NCBI GenBank assembly: GCA_004555765.1
Contig: SFHG01000019.1
Coordinates: 1-26,984 of the forward strand
DNA length: 26,984 bases
From: Bacteroidales bacterium
Lineage (GTDB): Bacteria > Bacteroidota > Bacteroidia > Bacteroidales > Porphyromonadaceae
Reading direction: 5' to 3'
The notes beneath the pieces were generated by a model. That model saw only the letters and a list, made by a program, of their open reading frames with translations, did not search any database and had not been told where the DNA came from. Of the stretch, positions 15,320 through 22,185 are shown piece by piece. Within the stretch, counting starts at the first letter, position 1. Each line of letters starts with the position of its first letter. The translations under genes and the position numbers were made by a program.

Positions 15320-16441
15320 TTAGTTCAAGCGGGGACGGATAAAGAGTATCGCCAGAGTGATGAGCAGCACGCTCATACCCGTGAGCACGAGTGTTTCATA
15401 GGCGATGGCTCCGAAGCCGGTGCCTTGGATCATGAGTTTTCGGATGGCTGAGATGTAGTAATTGGCGGGGACAATCTTCGTCACCCACTGAAGTACGACC
15501 GGCATATTGGCGATGGGGAAAATCATTCCGCTGAAGACTATCGTGGGCATCATCATCCCGAAGCCGCTCAAGATGATCGCATCCCTCTGTGTGGTGGCTT
15601 TGGCAGAGATGACCATGCCGATGGCGAGCGCCAAAAAGATGTAGATGATCGTCACGAGGAAAATCAACCAGACAGACCCGCGTATCGGCACTCCGAGGAG
15701 GTAATGCGAGATGAAAAGGATGCTGAGGAGATTGACGAAAGAGACCAAGAGATAGGGAATCGTCTTGGCAATCACCATCGTCGTCGGACGTACGGGTGAG
15801 GAGAGCAGCACTTCCAGAGTCCCCCGCTCTTTTTCTCTCACGATACTGACGCTCGTCATCAGGGTGCAGATGATGATGAGGACGAGCCCCATCACTCCGG
15901 GAACGAAGTTGTACGTGCTCCTCAAGGACGGGTTAAACATCATACGGGTATTGACGTCTATGGCGAAAGGAACCCTTTCGGACACCCCTTTGGTCTGCAT
16001 CCTGCTCTCCAAGACCTCCCCTATCAGCCCTTGGACGTAACCCGTCCGGATCTGTCCGATATTCGCATCCGTGGCATCCGTGATGACGGAGATTTGTGCT
16101 TTCCCGGATCGGGTGACGACGTCTCTTTCGAGGTTGGGGGGGAGGATGAGAGCCAGGTCTATCTTGTCGCCGCGGAGCAGGCGGTTCATCTCTTCCCTAT
16201 CGTGTGAAGTCCCTTCGTAGACGAAGTAGGGATTGGCTCTGAGGGCTGTGACAATTTCTTCGGAGAGTTTGTCCGAGGCATCGTCGATGACCAGAGTGCG
16301 GATCCCCGATACTTCCATATTCAGAGCGAAGCCGAATATGATCATCTCCACCACCGGCATCCCAAGGAGCAGCAGAAGCGTGAGGGGATCTCGGAGGATG
16401 TGGATGAACTCTTTTCGGACGAAGTTTAGAAACTGTTTCAT
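15320..16441 (-). CDS. ABC-2 type exporter permease (first of two)
   Basis: 373 residues from the ATG at 16441. The frame stays open for a further 106 codons upstream, but that stretch lies inside the ATPase gene and reads as Arg/His-rich non-protein; the chosen start overlaps the ATPase stop by 4 bp (ATGA) and begins MKQFLNFVRKEFIHILRDP, as expected for this family. Layout: one N-terminal helix (about 21-41), a periplasmic domain to about 165, then five helices with SSPVRPTTMVIAKTIPY and KIVPANYYISAIRK. It belongs to the YbhS/YhhJ type and is homologous to, but clearly different from, the permease that follows it. Confidence 0.92.
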   Translation of the reverse strand: MKQFLNFVRKEFIHILRDPLTLLLLLGMPVVEMIIFGFALNMEVSGIRTLVIDDASDKLSEEIVTALRANPYFVYEGTSHDREEMNRLLRGDKIDLALILPPNLERDVVTRSGKAQISVITDATDANIGQIRTGYVQGLIGEVLESRMQTKGVSERVPFAIDVNTRMMFNPSLRSTYNFVPGVMGLVLIIICTLMTSVSIVREKERGTLEVLLSSPVRPTTMVIAKTIPYLLVSFVNLLSILFISHYLLGVPIRGSVWLIFLVTIIYIFLALAIGMVISAKATTQRDAIILSGFGMMMPTIVFSGMIFPIANMPVVLQWVTKIVPANYYISAIRKLMIQGTGFGAIAYETLVLTGMSVLLITLAILFIRPRLN

Positions 16442-17190
16442 TTGTTGCTTGTGCCTCTCGCCAATTGTTTGAATAGGGCGTCGATCGTCGGCACCCCAAA
16501 CTCTTTTTTCAGCCCCGATGGTGTGCCGAGTGCGCGGATACGACCGTCGACCATGATCGAGATGCGGTCGCAGTACTCGGCTTCGTCCATATAGTGAGTG
16601 GTCACGAATACGGTGATGCCCCTTCGGTAGGCGGCATCGAAGATAAGCTCCCAGAAACGCCGGCGTGTGACGGGATCCACTCCGCCCGTCGGCTCGTCCA
16701 GAAAGACAATCTTCGGGTCGTGGAATATGGCGATGGAGAAGGCCAGTTTCTGTTTCCACCCGAGGGGCAGCTTCTGCACCAACGTATTACGGTAGTCGTA
16801 AAAATCGAGCTCGTGAAGGAGGTCGAAAGTCTTCTGCCTGATCTCCGAGACTTTGATCCCGTAGATGCCGGCGAAGAGTCTTATGTTTTCCTTCACCGTA
16901 AGGTCTCCGAAGAGGGAAAACTTCTGACTCATATAGCCGATCTCGCTCTTTATGGCTTCGTTTTCCTTGAGGATATCTTTGCCGACCACCTGTCCCCTAC
17001 CTTCCGTGGGTTTAGAGAGTCCGCAAAGCATCTGCATCGCCGTGGTCTTGCCTGCTCCGTTGGCTCCGAGGAAGCCGAAGATCTCTCCCTTTCGGACATC
17101 GAAAGAGATGTGGTCGACGGCCGTGAAGTTCCCGAATCTTTTCGTAAGCCCCTCCACTTCGATGACTTTTGTTTCTTCCGTCCGGTTCAT
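16438..17190 (-). CDS. ABC exporter ATPase with degenerate signature motif
   Basis: 250-residue nucleotide-binding protein. Walker A is GANGAGKTT (42-50), the Q-loop is in YMSQKFSLFGDLT (about 88-100), Walker B with its glutamate is IVFLDEP, followed by TGGVDP and an H-loop histidine in VTTHYMDEAE. The ABC signature, normally LSGGQ, reads LPLGW. It overlaps the upstream ATPase by 4 bp and the downstream permease by 4 bp. In the E. coli YbhF and YhiH exporters two such domains sit in one protein; here they are two genes, so this protein likely corresponds to the second half of such a fusion. It energises export with the neighbouring ATPase at the inner membrane. Confidence 0.94.
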   Translation of the reverse strand: MNRTEETKVIEVEGLTKRFGNFTAVDHISFDVRKGEIFGFLGANGAGKTTAMQMLCGLSKPTEGRGQVVGKDILKENEAIKSEIGYMSQKFSLFGDLTVKENIRLFAGIYGIKVSEIRQKTFDLLHELDFYDYRNTLVQKLPLGWKQKLAFSIAIFHDPKIVFLDEPTGGVDPVTRRRFWELIFDAAYRRGITVFVTTHYMDEAEYCDRISIMVDGRIRALGTPSGLKKEFGVPTIDALFKQLARGTSNK

Positions 17191-18131
17191 CTTGCGCCCT
17201 CCATATTCAGTCTCAAAAAAGCATCTTCAAGGGTTGGGGCTATCTCCTCGACGAAGAGAGTCCGCTCTTCGGGCAGACTTTTTTTAAGAAACGACTCCAA
17301 CATACCCGGGGGTATGTCACGCGAAGTGCTGACGTGGAAGTCTTCGCCGAAAGAGAACACCGACTTCGCTGCCGAAAAATGTCCCAATGTTTCGAGCATC
17401 TCGAGCCGATTGCCTCCGCGGACTCGGTACAGGCGGTACGGATAGCCTCTCGTGTACGCTACGGGGCTGTCAAGTCCGATGAACTGCCCGTCTGACATAT
17501 AGGCCAGACGATCGCACATCCCTGCCTCTTCCATATATGCCGTGGAGGCGACGACGGTTACCCCTTCCTTCGAGAGTTTCTTCAGCATCTCCCACAGCTC
17601 TACTCGGCTGATGGGGTCAATCCCGGTCGTGGGCTCATCCAAAAAAAGGACTTCCGGAGAGTGAATGAGCGCGCAGGAGAGTGCCAATTTCTGCTTCATT
17701 CCCCCGGAGAGATTCCGAGCCTTGCGCTTCTTGAATGGCTCTATCTGTGTGTAGATGTCTTTGACCAAATGGTAGTTTTCGGCTATCGAGGTGCCGTATA
17801 TGGCCGCGAAGAAGTCCATATTCTCCTCGCCTGTCAGGTCTCCGTAGAGCGAAAAGACCCCCGGCATGTAGCCTATCTTGGTTCTTAACTTTTTGTAGTC
17901 CTTTACCACGTCACAGCCCGCCACGACAGCAGAACCCCGATGCGGTTTGAGTAGGGAACAGAGAATCCTGAAAAGTGTCGTCTTCCCTGCTCCGTCCGGT
18001 CCGATGATGCCGAAGATCTCCCCCTCCTTTACTTCAAAGGAGAGCCCTTGGGGGGAGGTGCCCACTCCCACCCTGTGCCCCAACGGGGAAGAGTAGGTAA
18101 GCGAGAGACCTTCTGCCTGGATGATGGACAT
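17187..18131 (-). CDS. ABC exporter ATPase with canonical motifs
   Basis: 314 residues. Walker A is GPDGAGKTT (44-52), the signature is an intact LSGGMKQKLALS, Walker B is VLFLDEPTTGIDP, and the loop STAYMEEA stands at the switch position, with alanine rather than the usual histidine after ST. The C-terminal 90 residues form an accessory domain ending in EEIAPTLEDAFLRL, typical of drug- and polysaccharide-exporting ATPases. It is followed with a 4-bp overlap by the second ATPase. About 180 bp, including repeat module (e), separate it from the HlyD gene upstream in the operon, and no promoter was found in that gap. Confidence 0.94.
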   Translation of the reverse strand: MSIIQAEGLSLTYSSPLGHRVGVGTSPQGLSFEVKEGEIFGIIGPDGAGKTTLFRILCSLLKPHRGSAVVAGCDVVKDYKKLRTKIGYMPGVFSLYGDLTGEENMDFFAAIYGTSIAENYHLVKDIYTQIEPFKKRKARNLSGGMKQKLALSCALIHSPEVLFLDEPTTGIDPISRVELWEMLKKLSKEGVTVVASTAYMEEAGMCDRLAYMSDGQFIGLDSPVAYTRGYPYRLYRVRGGNRLEMLETLGHFSAAKSVFSFGEDFHVSTSRDIPPGMLESFLKKSLPEERTLFVEEIAPTLEDAFLRLNMEGAR

Positions 18132-18224
18132 AGCGTGATGGTTAGAAGTCAGCAGTTAGTGGTGCGTGGTGATTGGAGGCATAGGGCGTACCCTGTGCGG
18201 AAAGTCCGGAGAGAAGCCGTAGGG

Positions 18225-18304
18225 GGTACAGACCGGGGAGGAAAAATGTCACAGACTGAAATTTTGTCCTCACTCGAACCGAAAAAAGTTTTTTGGCCCG
18301 TATC
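18225..18304. repeat. Four-unit 23-bp-phased repeat module (e), ATPase/HlyD gap
   Basis: Units start at 18225, 18248, 18271 and 18294. On the plus strand: GGTACAGACCG (reverse, perfect), GTCACAGACTG (reverse, 8 of 11), CACTCGAACCG (reverse, 6 of 11, accepted only because it is in phase) and TGGCCCGTATC (forward, 8 of 11). The spacers are A/T-rich. The module begins 94 bp upstream of the ATPase ATG and ends 6 bp from the HlyD stop, inside what looks like one operon. Confidence 0.68.
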
Positions 18305-18310
18305 TCTTTT

Positions 18311-19216
18311 TTACTTTGACGTGCGCAGGACTTCGCCATACATGCCGATGCGGAGATAGCCGTCATTGGGGACGCGAATCTTCACAGCATACACCAGATT
18401 GGTGCGTTCGTCTTTGGTTTGGACGGTTTTGGGCGTGAATTCGCTCTCCGAGGAGATCCAAGTCACTTTTCCTTCGTAGTCTCTAAACCCGTCTCCGTTA
18501 TCGACGCGTATCGGCACCGTGTCTCCGAGCTTGATCGAGGAGAGCGCTTCTCCTGTCAAGTAGGCCCTGAGGGTCATTTCGCTCAGATCGGCCACTCTGA
18601 AGAGCGGTGCGCCCTGCCCCGTGAGCTCTCCTGCTTTTGTATAGGTGCCGAGGACGGTTCCCGAAATGGGGGAAGTGATGACGCTTCTTTTGATCAAATC
18701 CTCCACCTGTGCCACTTGGATGTCGATGCTTGAGGATTGTGCCGTTATCTGTGCGTTACTCTTGGAGAGGGTGCTTCTCGTCGCGGCGATTTGGTCTTTG
18801 GTGAGGGCGATGCCTGTGTGAATGTCGTCGAGTTGCTTTTGGGTGGCGGCACCGCCTGCCACCAGTTTCTCTACACGTCTTTTCTGAGCTTCGAGGTCGT
18901 TTAGTTTGGTCTCCAAAGCCGCAGTTTGGGTTTCCACGGAGGGGCGACCCGAGGTAACGGCCTTGCCGGAGCGGAGGAGTGCCTGCTTTTGAAGAAAAAG
19001 CTGTGTCGTGTCGATGAGACCGACGGCTTCGCCTTGGACGATCGTGTCTCCTTCTGACAGAGTCCATTCGAGGACTTTGCCGCTCGTCTCGCTCGACACG
19101 AGGATCTCTTCGGCTTCAAAGTTGCCGGTGCCGAGGCGTGTGTCGTCCTCCGTGCCGCATCCGGAGAGGGTGAGGACGAGGAGGCCGCACAGGGCGGTGT
19201 AATGGGTTCTCTTCAT
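18311..19216 (-). CDS. HlyD-family periplasmic adaptor lipoprotein
   Basis: 301 residues. The signal ends in a lipobox, LSGC (Cys20), so the protein is probably lipid-anchored to the inner membrane. After it come a biotinyl-lipoyl-like half motif (SGKVLEWTLSEGDTIVQGE, about 48-66), a helical hairpin (about 70-170, with EAQKRRVEKLVAGGAATQ), the matching second half (VITSPISGTVLGTYTKAGE, about 179-197) and a beta-barrel domain. This is the membrane fusion part of a tripartite exporter, like E. coli YhiI/YbhG. It follows the TolC-like gene by 20 bp and links that outer-membrane channel to the ABC permeases encoded downstream. Confidence 0.94.
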   Translation of the reverse strand: MKRTHYTALCGLLVLTLSGCGTEDDTRLGTGNFEAEEILVSSETSGKVLEWTLSEGDTIVQGEAVGLIDTTQLFLQKQALLRSGKAVTSGRPSVETQTAALETKLNDLEAQKRRVEKLVAGGAATQKQLDDIHTGIALTKDQIAATRSTLSKSNAQITAQSSSIDIQVAQVEDLIKRSVITSPISGTVLGTYTKAGELTGQGAPLFRVADLSEMTLRAYLTGEALSSIKLGDTVPIRVDNGDGFRDYEGKVTWISSESEFTPKTVQTKDERTNLVYAVKIRVPNDGYLRIGMYGEVLRTSK

Positions 19217-19236
19217 ATATTTTTTGGGGTCTGGTT

Positions 19237-20589
19237 TTACTGTCCTAATGCGCGCCGAGCCATGTAGAGCGCCCGGAGCTGCTGTATCTTGTGTACATCT
19301 CTTGTCTGGAGTGCGGCGTTGAGGGCGCTCAGTTTCTCCAGACGATCCGGTGCCGTCATCGTGCCGGCTTCCTGCTGGAGGGCGGCGCGGTCGCTGATTT
19401 GTCTTTGGAGGGCGGCTATCTCCTCATCTTTTGCGATGAGGGTCTCGTACTGATGTGCTTCGCTTTTGAGCTTCTCGACTTTGGCACGTTGGTTGATCTC
19501 GAATTCCCGTCTCTGCAAGCGGACGAGGGCGCGGGTATTCTCGAGGTCGAGCTTTTTGGTACCGAGGTTGTAGAAGTTTCCGAAGTTCCAGGAGAACGTA
19601 AGCCCGTAGACAAAGTATGGCTGTCCCTTCTCTGCAAACATATTCAGCCCGAGTCTGCCGTATCCTCCTCTCGCAAAGGCGACGATGGAGGGGAGCATAT
19701 CCGCGAAACTCATATCATAGACTGCTTTTGCGGTGCGGACCTGTGCGTCGAGGACTTGGTGGGTCATCCGCCCTGCGGCATATCTCGATCCGGTGGCAGT
19801 GTCGGTGTCTGTGTCGAGAAGAGGCTCGGATGGCACTTCGGCTTCCGTTTGGTCAGGGTCATAGGTCTTCCCGGTGTAGAGCCCGATGAGGTGAAGGATA
19901 GAGGCGCGTGACTCTTTGATTTCGTCCCTCTGTTGCTCTGCCTTAAGGCGTCTGAGCTCGATTTCGTCCAAGTCGTTTTGGGTCGCCACACCGTTTGAGC
20001 GGGCATTTTCGGCCTTGGTTTTTTGGCGGGCGATTTCCGTGAGAAAATTGTCCTGCAGTTTTTTCTGTGCATCAAGCATCAAGAGACCGAAGTACAGTTC
20101 CGTGACCGCGTCCTCTGCTTTTTCGTACCCGGCCTTGGCTTCGGCGGATTTTTGGGCAATGTTGGCCCGAATCATTTCTGCACCCGCGGAGACCCTATTG
20201 CCGCTCCAGAGCAATTGGGTCACCTGGGCGTACGTCTGATACTGGAGTTTGGGAATCTCAGGTATTTGGAGTCTGCCGATCATTTTCCCCATAATCTGAT
20301 CCAGAGTGGGATCGTCTTCAGACCCGGGCTCGGACATGCTGATGGCGATCGAAGGCACGTCTGTCTGATATTGGACGTTCGCGTTGACGGAGACCTGCGG
20401 GATGTATGCATACCAGAGCGTCTTTTCGAGATTGTCGAGTGAAGACTTTAGGACGTCTTCTTTCTCGAGGTACGGGTAGTAGGCTTTTGTGTCACTGAGG
20501 ACGCGCTCAAGGGAGATGGTCTCCTGGGCCTTTGCCACCTGGAGCGAGCTTACCAAAACGAGCAGTGCAAAAAGGGTCAGCCTTTTCAT
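19237..20589 (-). CDS. TolC-like outer membrane efflux protein
   Basis: 450 residues with a cleavable signal peptide (MKRLTLFALLVLVSSLQVAKA, shortened: about 1-21). The rest is mainly long helices with the duplicated OEP pattern, for example YEKAEDAVTELYFGLLML (about 155-172) and LDAQVRTAKAVYDMSFADML (about 280-300). It would form the outer-membrane exit duct of the exporter. Its ATG shares one base with the stop of the FNT gene (TAATG), so the two are translationally coupled. The genes that follow encode the adaptor, two ATPases and two permeases, which completes the pump. Confidence 0.93.
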   Translation of the reverse strand: MKRLTLFALLVLVSSLQVAKAQETISLERVLSDTKAYYPYLEKEDVLKSSLDNLEKTLWYAYIPQVSVNANVQYQTDVPSIAISMSEPGSEDDPTLDQIMGKMIGRLQIPEIPKLQYQTYAQVTQLLWSGNRVSAGAEMIRANIAQKSAEAKAGYEKAEDAVTELYFGLLMLDAQKKLQDNFLTEIARQKTKAENARSNGVATQNDLDEIELRRLKAEQQRDEIKESRASILHLIGLYTGKTYDPDQTEAEVPSEPLLDTDTDTATGSRYAAGRMTHQVLDAQVRTAKAVYDMSFADMLPSIVAFARGGYGRLGLNMFAEKGQPYFVYGLTFSWNFGNFYNLGTKKLDLENTRALVRLQRREFEINQRAKVEKLKSEAHQYETLIAKDEEIAALQRQISDRAALQQEAGTMTAPDRLEKLSALNAALQTRDVHKIQQLRALYMARRALGQ

Positions 20590-21401
20590 TATTCCTTTAT
20601 CTTATCTATCGACTCCCGCGTGACGAAGACGTAGAGCATCGCCACGAAGACGGCTCCCCCTACGATATTGCCGAGGGTGACGGGGAGAAGGTTCCCTATG
20701 AGCATATCCGAGAGGGAGAAAGTGGCACCCTCGAAAAGTGCTATCGGGAGGTAAAACATATTTGCGATACTGTGCTCGAAGCCGAAAGCCACGAAGGTCA
20801 TAATAGGCCACCACAGCCCGGCGAGTTTGCCGAGCATGGAGTCGGAGCTATTGCCGAGCCACAGCGCCAGGCAGACGAGCCAATTGGCGCCTATGCCTCT
20901 TACGAAAGCTTCTTCCCAAGGGAGCCCTGCCTTCAGACTACCCACCTTCACAACGGCATCGTGCCATGGTGTGGCGGAAAAAAGTCCCTCTCCGAAGCCG
21001 ATCTCAAAGAAAAGGTAGGTCACGAGAAGGGCACCGATGAAGTTGGCACACCAGACGATGATCCAGTTCCACAAGAGCTGTCCCCACGTCACTTTGCGCT
21101 TCATTATTCCCACCGTCATATAGGCGACGTTGCCGGTGAAAAGTTCGCCCCCGACGAGGACGATAAGGATGAGCCCTATGGGGAAAAATGCCCCGCTGAT
21201 GAGCTTGGTCAAAGCAGGATTATCCGCCGTGAGCCCCGGCATCCCTGCGCTCATAAAGGAAGCCAACGCCGCACCGATGGCGATGTACGCACCCGCTGCC
21301 ATCCCCAGAAGTACGAGTGCGGGTAGCGGCATAGAGGCTTTCTTGACAGCAAGCCCTTCTGAAGTTTTGACGACCTCGGAGCTGTTGTAAATCTGCGCCA
21401 T
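20589..21401 (-). CDS. Formate/nitrite-type (FNT) channel
   Basis: 270 residues from the ATG at 21401 (MAQIYNSSEVV). The frame continues upstream to 21509, but that part is a Lys/Arg-rich run made from a 12-bp DNA repeat and overlaps the likely promoter, so it is rejected. Six membrane helices and the FNT signatures are visible: GGELFTGN, GIGANWLVCLALWL, the pore-histidine motif GFEHSIANMFYLP, and LPVTLGNIVGG. Relatives (FocA, NirC, HSC) carry formate, nitrite or hydrosulfide across the inner membrane; which one applies here cannot be decided from motifs. It is the first gene of the exporter operon and coupled to the TolC-like gene, an unusual partnership. Confidence 0.94.
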   Translation of the reverse strand: MAQIYNSSEVVKTSEGLAVKKASMPLPALVLLGMAAGAYIAIGAALASFMSAGMPGLTADNPALTKLISGAFFPIGLILIVLVGGELFTGNVAYMTVGIMKRKVTWGQLLWNWIIVWCANFIGALLVTYLFFEIGFGEGLFSATPWHDAVVKVGSLKAGLPWEEAFVRGIGANWLVCLALWLGNSSDSMLGKLAGLWWPIMTFVAFGFEHSIANMFYLPIALFEGATFSLSDMLIGNLLPVTLGNIVGGAVFVAMLYVFVTRESIDKIKE

Positions 21402-21436
21402 ATCTTTATTCTTCTTTTTCTCTTTCTTGAGTGTCC

Positions 21437-21472
21437 TTTGCGATTTTCTTTGCGATTTTCTTTGCAATTCTA
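21437..21472. repeat. 12-bp tandem repeat, about three copies
   Basis: TTTGCGATTTTC occurs twice in a row (21437-21448 and 21449-21460), followed by a degenerate third copy, TTTGCAATTCTA (21461-21472). It lies in the untranslated leader of the FNT gene, between its -7 box and its ATG. Copy-number change by slippage is possible here. Confidence 0.8.
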
Positions 21473-21506
21473 TGGGATGACATTGCCTGAAAGGACTTCT
21501 TCCGAG

Positions 21507-21514
21507 CAAAGATA
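21507..21514 (-). promoter_or_regulatory. -7 box for the FNT-exporter operon
   Basis: The minus strand carries a perfect TAnnTTTG box (TATCTTTG) at 21514-21507, about 105 bp upstream of the FNT ATG at 21401. No clear TTG or TTTG was found about 20 bp further upstream, so the promoter may be weak or need an activator. Confidence 0.5.
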
Positions 21515-21520
21515 CCCCTT

Positions 21521-21552
21521 TTTGTTACTTACTCATCTTTTTGGTACTTTGG
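21521..21552 (+). promoter_or_regulatory. Candidate promoter for the metal locus
   Basis: TTTG at 21521-21524, a 20-bp spacer and TACTTTGG at 21545-21552, one base short of TAnnTTTG. A transcript would begin near 21557, at the foot of the nested inverted repeat. The competing candidate is the -7 box at 21658-21665. Confidence 0.4.
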
Positions 21553-21554
21553 AT

Positions 21555-21608
21555 TCGGTCGGAGAACCTTTGTCTGTCAGCAGTGTTGTCCGACAAAGTC
21601 CGACCGGA
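21555..21608 (+). promoter_or_regulatory. Nested inverted repeat in the divergent region
   Basis: Outer arms TCGGTCGGA (21555-21563) and TCCGACCGG (21599-21607) enclose inner arms CTTTGTC (21568-21574) and GACAAAG (21592-21598). As RNA this gives one long hairpin with a 4-base bulge on the left; as DNA it could be a double operator between the FNT operon and the metal locus. It does not match a Fur or Zur box that I know. Confidence 0.5.
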
Positions 21609-21657
21609 CATCAGCCTAATTTCTGCCCGGGTATGTAGCGTTTTTGCGGAAAATGCG

Positions 21658-21665
21658 TATATTTG
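21658..21665 (+). promoter_or_regulatory. Alternative -7 box close to the His-rich gene
   Basis: A perfect TAnnTTTG (TATATTTG) ends 7 bp before the ATG at 21673. If used, the mRNA would be nearly leaderless. No TTG or TTTG at the expected distance upstream was seen. Confidence 0.4.
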
Positions 21666-21672
21666 TACCGTG

Positions 21673-22035
21673 ATGTACTGCGCAAAAGACAATAAAGGCA
21701 TAAGGTGGAAGGGCTTCTTCCTCCTCTCTCTGTTCCTCCTGATGGGTGTCACCCTCGGGGGGCACACCTTGTCGCATCACCACTACGAACACATGGTGGC
21801 GCAGATTTCCCATCCCGGTCACGCGGATGACCCGGATGGCGATTATTTGCCTCAAGGAGATTTCTGCGTGCTTTCTGTCTTTGCGCACACTTCTTTTGAC
21901 ACACCTGTAACCTTTGATGTCCCCGATGCTCTTTCCGTATTCATGGGAGAGCTGTCGGTGTTGCTCGAGCGTCCCGTCCTGAGCCGCTTGGCAAGGCACT
22001 TCTCTCTTAGGGCACCTCCTTACGCGCTTATTTAA
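21673..22035 (+). CDS. Small His-rich membrane or exported protein of unknown function
   Basis: 120 residues from the ATG at 21673. The frame is open further upstream to 21541, but that part crosses both candidate promoters and the nested inverted repeat. The N-terminus has a signal or anchor helix (KGFFLLSLFLLMGVTLGG, about 14-31), then a histidine cluster GHTLSHHHYEHM (31-42) with more histidines in SHPGH, one cysteine in GDFC, and a C-terminus SLRAPPYAL. Short proteins with this layout (helix, His cluster, terminal RAPP) are familiar beside TonB receptors in Bacteroidota, though I cannot name the family with certainty. Position 150 bp before the receptor gene and the histidines suggest metal binding in the periplasm. 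Confidence 0.65.
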   Translation: MYCAKDNKGIRWKGFFLLSLFLLMGVTLGGHTLSHHHYEHMVAQISHPGHADDPDGDYLPQGDFCVLSVFAHTSFDTPVTFDVPDALSVFMGELSVLLERPVLSRLARHFSLRAPPYALI

Positions 22036-22053
22036 CCTTCTTTCTTCTGAGAA

Positions 22054-22097
22054 GACAGGGCTTTCGCTTTGACGGGGCAGATCTGCCCTGTCGTCTT
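22054..22097 (+). promoter_or_regulatory. Palindrome with alternative pairing arm before the TonB receptor
   Basis: GACGGGGCAGA (22071-22081) is followed directly by TCTGCCCTGTC (22082-22092), a near-perfect palindrome of 11-bp arms with one G-T pair. The right arm's CCCTGTC (22086-22092) can instead pair with GACAGGG at 22054-22060. The two folds exclude each other. The site is in the gap between the His-rich gene and the receptor gene. Confidence 0.5.
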
Positions 22098-22185
22098 GTG
22101 CATCCCTGATTATACTTTCCCTCTACGGAGTGGCTCTTCCGGTCATTTCCGTGATTGTTCTCGACTAAAAAATTGCTGTTATTCC

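Noticed and set aside
16442..16759. N-terminal extension of the first permease
   Set aside because: It lies within the ATPase gene, reads as low-quality Arg/His-rich sequence, and the internal ATG has a 4-bp overlap with the ATPase stop.
21402..21509. Longer FNT start at 21509
   Set aside because: The extension is Lys/Arg/Ser-rich, encoded partly by a 12-bp repeat, and overlaps the -7 promoter box.
22069..22185. Longer TonB receptor start at TTG 22069
   Set aside because: It would put 39 residues before a normal signal peptide and starts within the palindrome region.
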